Assembly: GCA_947624755.1 (NCBI GenBank)
Contig: CANQLQ010000097.1
Coordinates: 1-7,363, forward strand
DNA from: an uncultured Clostridia bacterium
Lineage (GTDB): Bacteria > Bacillota > Clostridia > Oscillospirales > Acutalibacteraceae
Direction of reading: 5' to 3'
Length of the DNA stretch: 7,363 nt
Positions within the stretch are counted from its first letter, which is position 1. Every line of letters starts with the position of its first letter. Positions 5,240 to 7,363 of this stretch are shown here, piece after piece. The position numbers were made by a program, and so were the translations under genes. The notes below the pieces were generated by a model. It was not told the origin of the DNA. It searched no databases and saw only the letters and a program-made list of their open reading frames with translations.

Positions 5240-6544
5240 ATGGCTGTTAAAATTACGGGGATTGAAAAAAATTCTCCGGCATATAAAAAAGGTATCAGAA
5301 GCGGCTATACGCTCGAAAAAATCAACTCCCATGAAATCAATGATGTTCTTGATTATCAGTTTTATATAAAGAACTCGAAACTGAATATTGTTATCAAAAC
5401 AGAAGAAGGCAAATTTAAAATCCTTCACATTGAAAAGGACGAAAGCGAAGATCTCGGTCTTGAGTTTGAAACCTATCTTATGGATAGGCAAATGCGCTGC
5501 AGTAACGGCTGTATATTTTGTTTTATCGACCAGATGCCCAAAGGCATGAGAGAGTCGCTTTATTTCAAAGATGACGACTCAAGGCTTTCGTTTTTGTTCG
5601 GTAACTATATTACTCTTACCAATCTTTCAGAGCATGACGTAAGCCGCATTATTGAAATGCATATCAGCCCTATCAATGTTTCCGTTCATACAATGAACCC
5701 CGAGCTTAGGGTAAAGATGATGAAAAACAGGAATGCCGGAAAATCTCTTGAAATACTCAAAAAATTTGCCGGCGCAGGCTTAAAACTCAATGCTCAGCTT
5801 GTTTTGTGTCCGGGTATAAACGATGGCGAAGAACTCAAGTTTTCGCTTGAAAGGCTCGCCGGGCTTTATCCGTCCATACAGAGTATTGCTGTCGTTCCGG
5901 TCGGGCTTACAAAGCACAGAGAAAAGCTTTTTCACCTCGATGAATACACACCCGAAACGGCAAAGGAAGTTATTGATATCGTAACCTCATTTTCGGACAA
6001 ATTCAAAGAGAAGAACGGCACAAGGCTCGCTTTTATTGCCGATGAATTTTTTATTAAGGCGGGTTTAAAAATGCCTGACGAGGACTATTACGAAGATTAT
6101 CCGCAAATTGAAAACGGAGTAGGTCTTTGGAAAAGTCTCGAAAGCGAATTTTATGCGGCTCTTGATGATACCGAAAGCGTTTCGCCAAAAAAGAGAACAC
6201 TAAGCATTGCGACAGGTGTTGCGGCTTATCCGCTGATGAAATCTCTGTGTGAGAAGCTTAATAAAAAATTTACTAATGTAAAAGTTAATGTATATGAAAT
6301 TGTAAATAACTTTTTCGGACATAGTATTACCGTAGCCGGACTCATAACGGCAGGGGATATGATAGAACAGCTTCAAGGAAAAGACCTTGGCGAAAAGCTT
6401 ATTATACCTTCCGTTATGTTAAGAAGCGGGGAAGATGTATTTCTTGACGATATAACGCTTGAAGAAGCAAGCGAAAAACTTAACATTAAAATTGACCCTG
6501 TCAGCAATGACGGATATGAACTGCTGAATAAAATATTAAAATAA
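5240..6544 (+). CDS. DUF512 protein: PDZ-like plus radical-SAM-type Fe-S protein
   Basis: This 434-residue protein belongs to the DUF512 family of putative Fe-S oxidoreductases. Residues 1-42 look like a short PDZ-type domain (ITGIEKNSPAYKKGI, then GYTLEKIN). The cysteines at 87, 91 and 94 form CxxxCxxC, the spacing of the radical SAM 4Fe-4S cluster. It is followed by FIDQMPKGMR and a DDDSRLSFLFGNYITLTNL block typical of the family. The C-terminal DUF512 part includes YPQIENGVGLW (residues 287-297), GHSITVAGLITAGD (360-373) and LRSGEDVFLDD (394-404). The start ATG has GGGAGG (5226-5231) 8 nt upstream; another ATG at 5236 is out of frame. Length and domain order look complete. The reaction and substrate are not known for the family. 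The position between rpmF and der suggests, without proof, a role tied to translation or ribosome assembly. The 42 bp gap to der has no terminator, so the two are probably one transcript. Confidence 0.92.
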   Translation: MAVKITGIEKNSPAYKKGIRSGYTLEKINSHEINDVLDYQFYIKNSKLNIVIKTEEGKFKILHIEKDESEDLGLEFETYLMDRQMRCSNGCIFCFIDQMPKGMRESLYFKDDDSRLSFLFGNYITLTNLSEHDVSRIIEMHISPINVSVHTMNPELRVKMMKNRNAGKSLEILKKFAGAGLKLNAQLVLCPGINDGEELKFSLERLAGLYPSIQSIAVVPVGLTKHREKLFHLDEYTPETAKEVIDIVTSFSDKFKEKNGTRLAFIADEFFIKAGLKMPDEDYYEDYPQIENGVGLWKSLESEFYAALDDTESVSPKKRTLSIATGVAAYPLMKSLCEKLNKKFTNVKVNVYEIVNNFFGHSITVAGLITAGDMIEQLQGKDLGEKLIIPSVMLRSGEDVFLDDITLEEASEKLNIKIDPVSNDGYELLNKILK

Positions 6545-6586
6545 GATTACTTTTAAAATTTTACTTTTGCTAAAGGAGGCGATTAT

Positions 6587-7363
6587 ATGGCAAGACCTGT
6601 TGTTGCAATTGTCGGACGACCGAATACAGGCAAATCAACTCTTTTCAACAAACTTGTAGGTCAGCGGTTGTCTATTGTAGACAACACACCGGGTGTTACA
6701 CGCGACCGCATTTACGGCGATTGCGAATGGCTCGGAAAGCATTTTTTGCTTATTGACACCGGCGGTATTGAACCATATTCAAATGATATAATCATAAAAC
6801 AGATGAGAAGACAAGCTCAGCTTGCAATTGACAGCGCTTCGGTTATAATTCTTGTGGCCGATGTAAAGTGCGGTGTAATTGCAGCCGACCGTGAAGTTGC
6901 GTCAATGCTTATCAAAAGCAATAAGCCTATTGTCCTTTGCGTAAACAAGTGCGACAATGTAGGCGATATACCCGTTGATTTTTATGAATTTTACAACCTC
7001 GGACTTGGTGACCCGATTGCCGTTTCCGCTGTTCACGGTCACGGAACAGGCGATCTTCTTGATGCGGTTATTGAACATTTGCCCGATTGTCCCGAAGAAA
7101 GCGAAGAAGACGGTGTTATAAAGGTTGCCGTAATCGGTAAACCGAATGTCGGAAAATCTTCACTTATAAACGCAATATCCGGCGAGGACAGAGCTATCGT
7201 TTCAAACATAGCAGGCACAACAAGAGATGCAACCGATACAATAATAAATAACGAACACGGCGAATTTGTATTTATTGATACTGCCGGACTGCGAAGAAAA
7301 AGCCGTGTTGACGATCAGATTGAAAAGTACAGCGTAATACGCGCTAAAATGGCAGTTGAAAGG
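6587..7363 (+). CDS. der: Ribosome biogenesis GTPase Der (EngA), 5' part, runs off window
   Basis: The reading frame gives 259 residues and is open at the window end; full Der proteins are about 440 residues. Der carries two tandem GTPase domains and a C-terminal KH-like domain and acts in late 50S subunit assembly. GTPase 1 shows GRPNTGKST (residues 10-18), TPGVTRDR (34-41), DTGG (57-60) and NKCD (120-123). GTPase 2 shows GKPNVGKSS (184-192), AGTTRDA (209-215) and DTAG (231-234). The acidic linker between them lies near residues 168-175. The second NKxD and the KH-like domain are beyond the edge. AAAGGAGG at 6572-6579 sits 7 nt before the ATG, fixing the start. The first P-loop has Thr where Val is usual; GTP binding should not be lost. 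It probably shares a transcript with the DUF512 gene. Confidence 0.97.
   Translation, partial: MARPVVAIVGRPNTGKSTLFNKLVGQRLSIVDNTPGVTRDRIYGDCEWLGKHFLLIDTGGIEPYSNDIIIKQMRRQAQLAIDSASVIILVADVKCGVIAADREVASMLIKSNKPIVLCVNKCDNVGDIPVDFYEFYNLGLGDPIAVSAVHGHGTGDLLDAVIEHLPDCPEESEEDGVIKVAVIGKPNVGKSSLINAISGEDRAIVSNIAGTTRDATDTIINNEHGEFVFIDTAGLRRKSRVDDQIEKYSVIRAKMAVER

Overview
The window looks like chromosome from a low-to-moderate GC, Gram-positive, gut-type clostridium, probably in or near the Ruminococcaceae/Oscillospiraceae. This is inferred from the strong AGGAGG ribosome binding sites, the consensus sigma-A promoters, the secreted cysteine-repeat protein of a kind common in such genomes, and the gene order yceD-rpmF and DUF512-der. 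No species can be named from the sequence alone.

Layout, all genes on the + strand. Positions 1-484 are non-coding and hold two direct copies of a ~94 bp repeat, then an AT-rich promoter/leader region. Positions 485-4078 encode a 1197-residue exported protein. It has a signal peptide, an aromatic-rich N-terminal domain I do not recognise, about 20 cysteine repeat units of two alternating kinds, two DxDxDG-like loops fused to CxxC knuckles, and a distinctive C-terminal tail (CxCHK, a hydrophobic/amphipathic segment, CxCGxxHY). Positions 4084-4330 are a ~247 bp MITE-like element with 38 bp imperfect terminal inverted repeats; it starts 6 bp after the stop codon of the large gene. A textbook promoter at 4384-4412 then drives yceD (DUF177) and rpmF (ribosomal protein L32), followed by a terminator-like hairpin. 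Downstream are a DUF512/PDZ-like radical-SAM-type protein and the first 259 codons of der (EngA), which runs off the window end.

The right half is housekeeping. YceD is associated with 23S rRNA, L32 is a 50S protein and Der is a 50S assembly GTPase. The DUF512 protein sits between rpmF and der and so may have a translation- or ribosome-linked role, but its reaction is unknown. The left half is accessory: a secreted repeat protein flanked on both sides by non-coding repeats. The least-described items are the large protein's architecture and its C-terminal tail, and the small repeat elements around it. I see no CRISPR array, tRNA, rRNA, integrase, transposase or defence system here.
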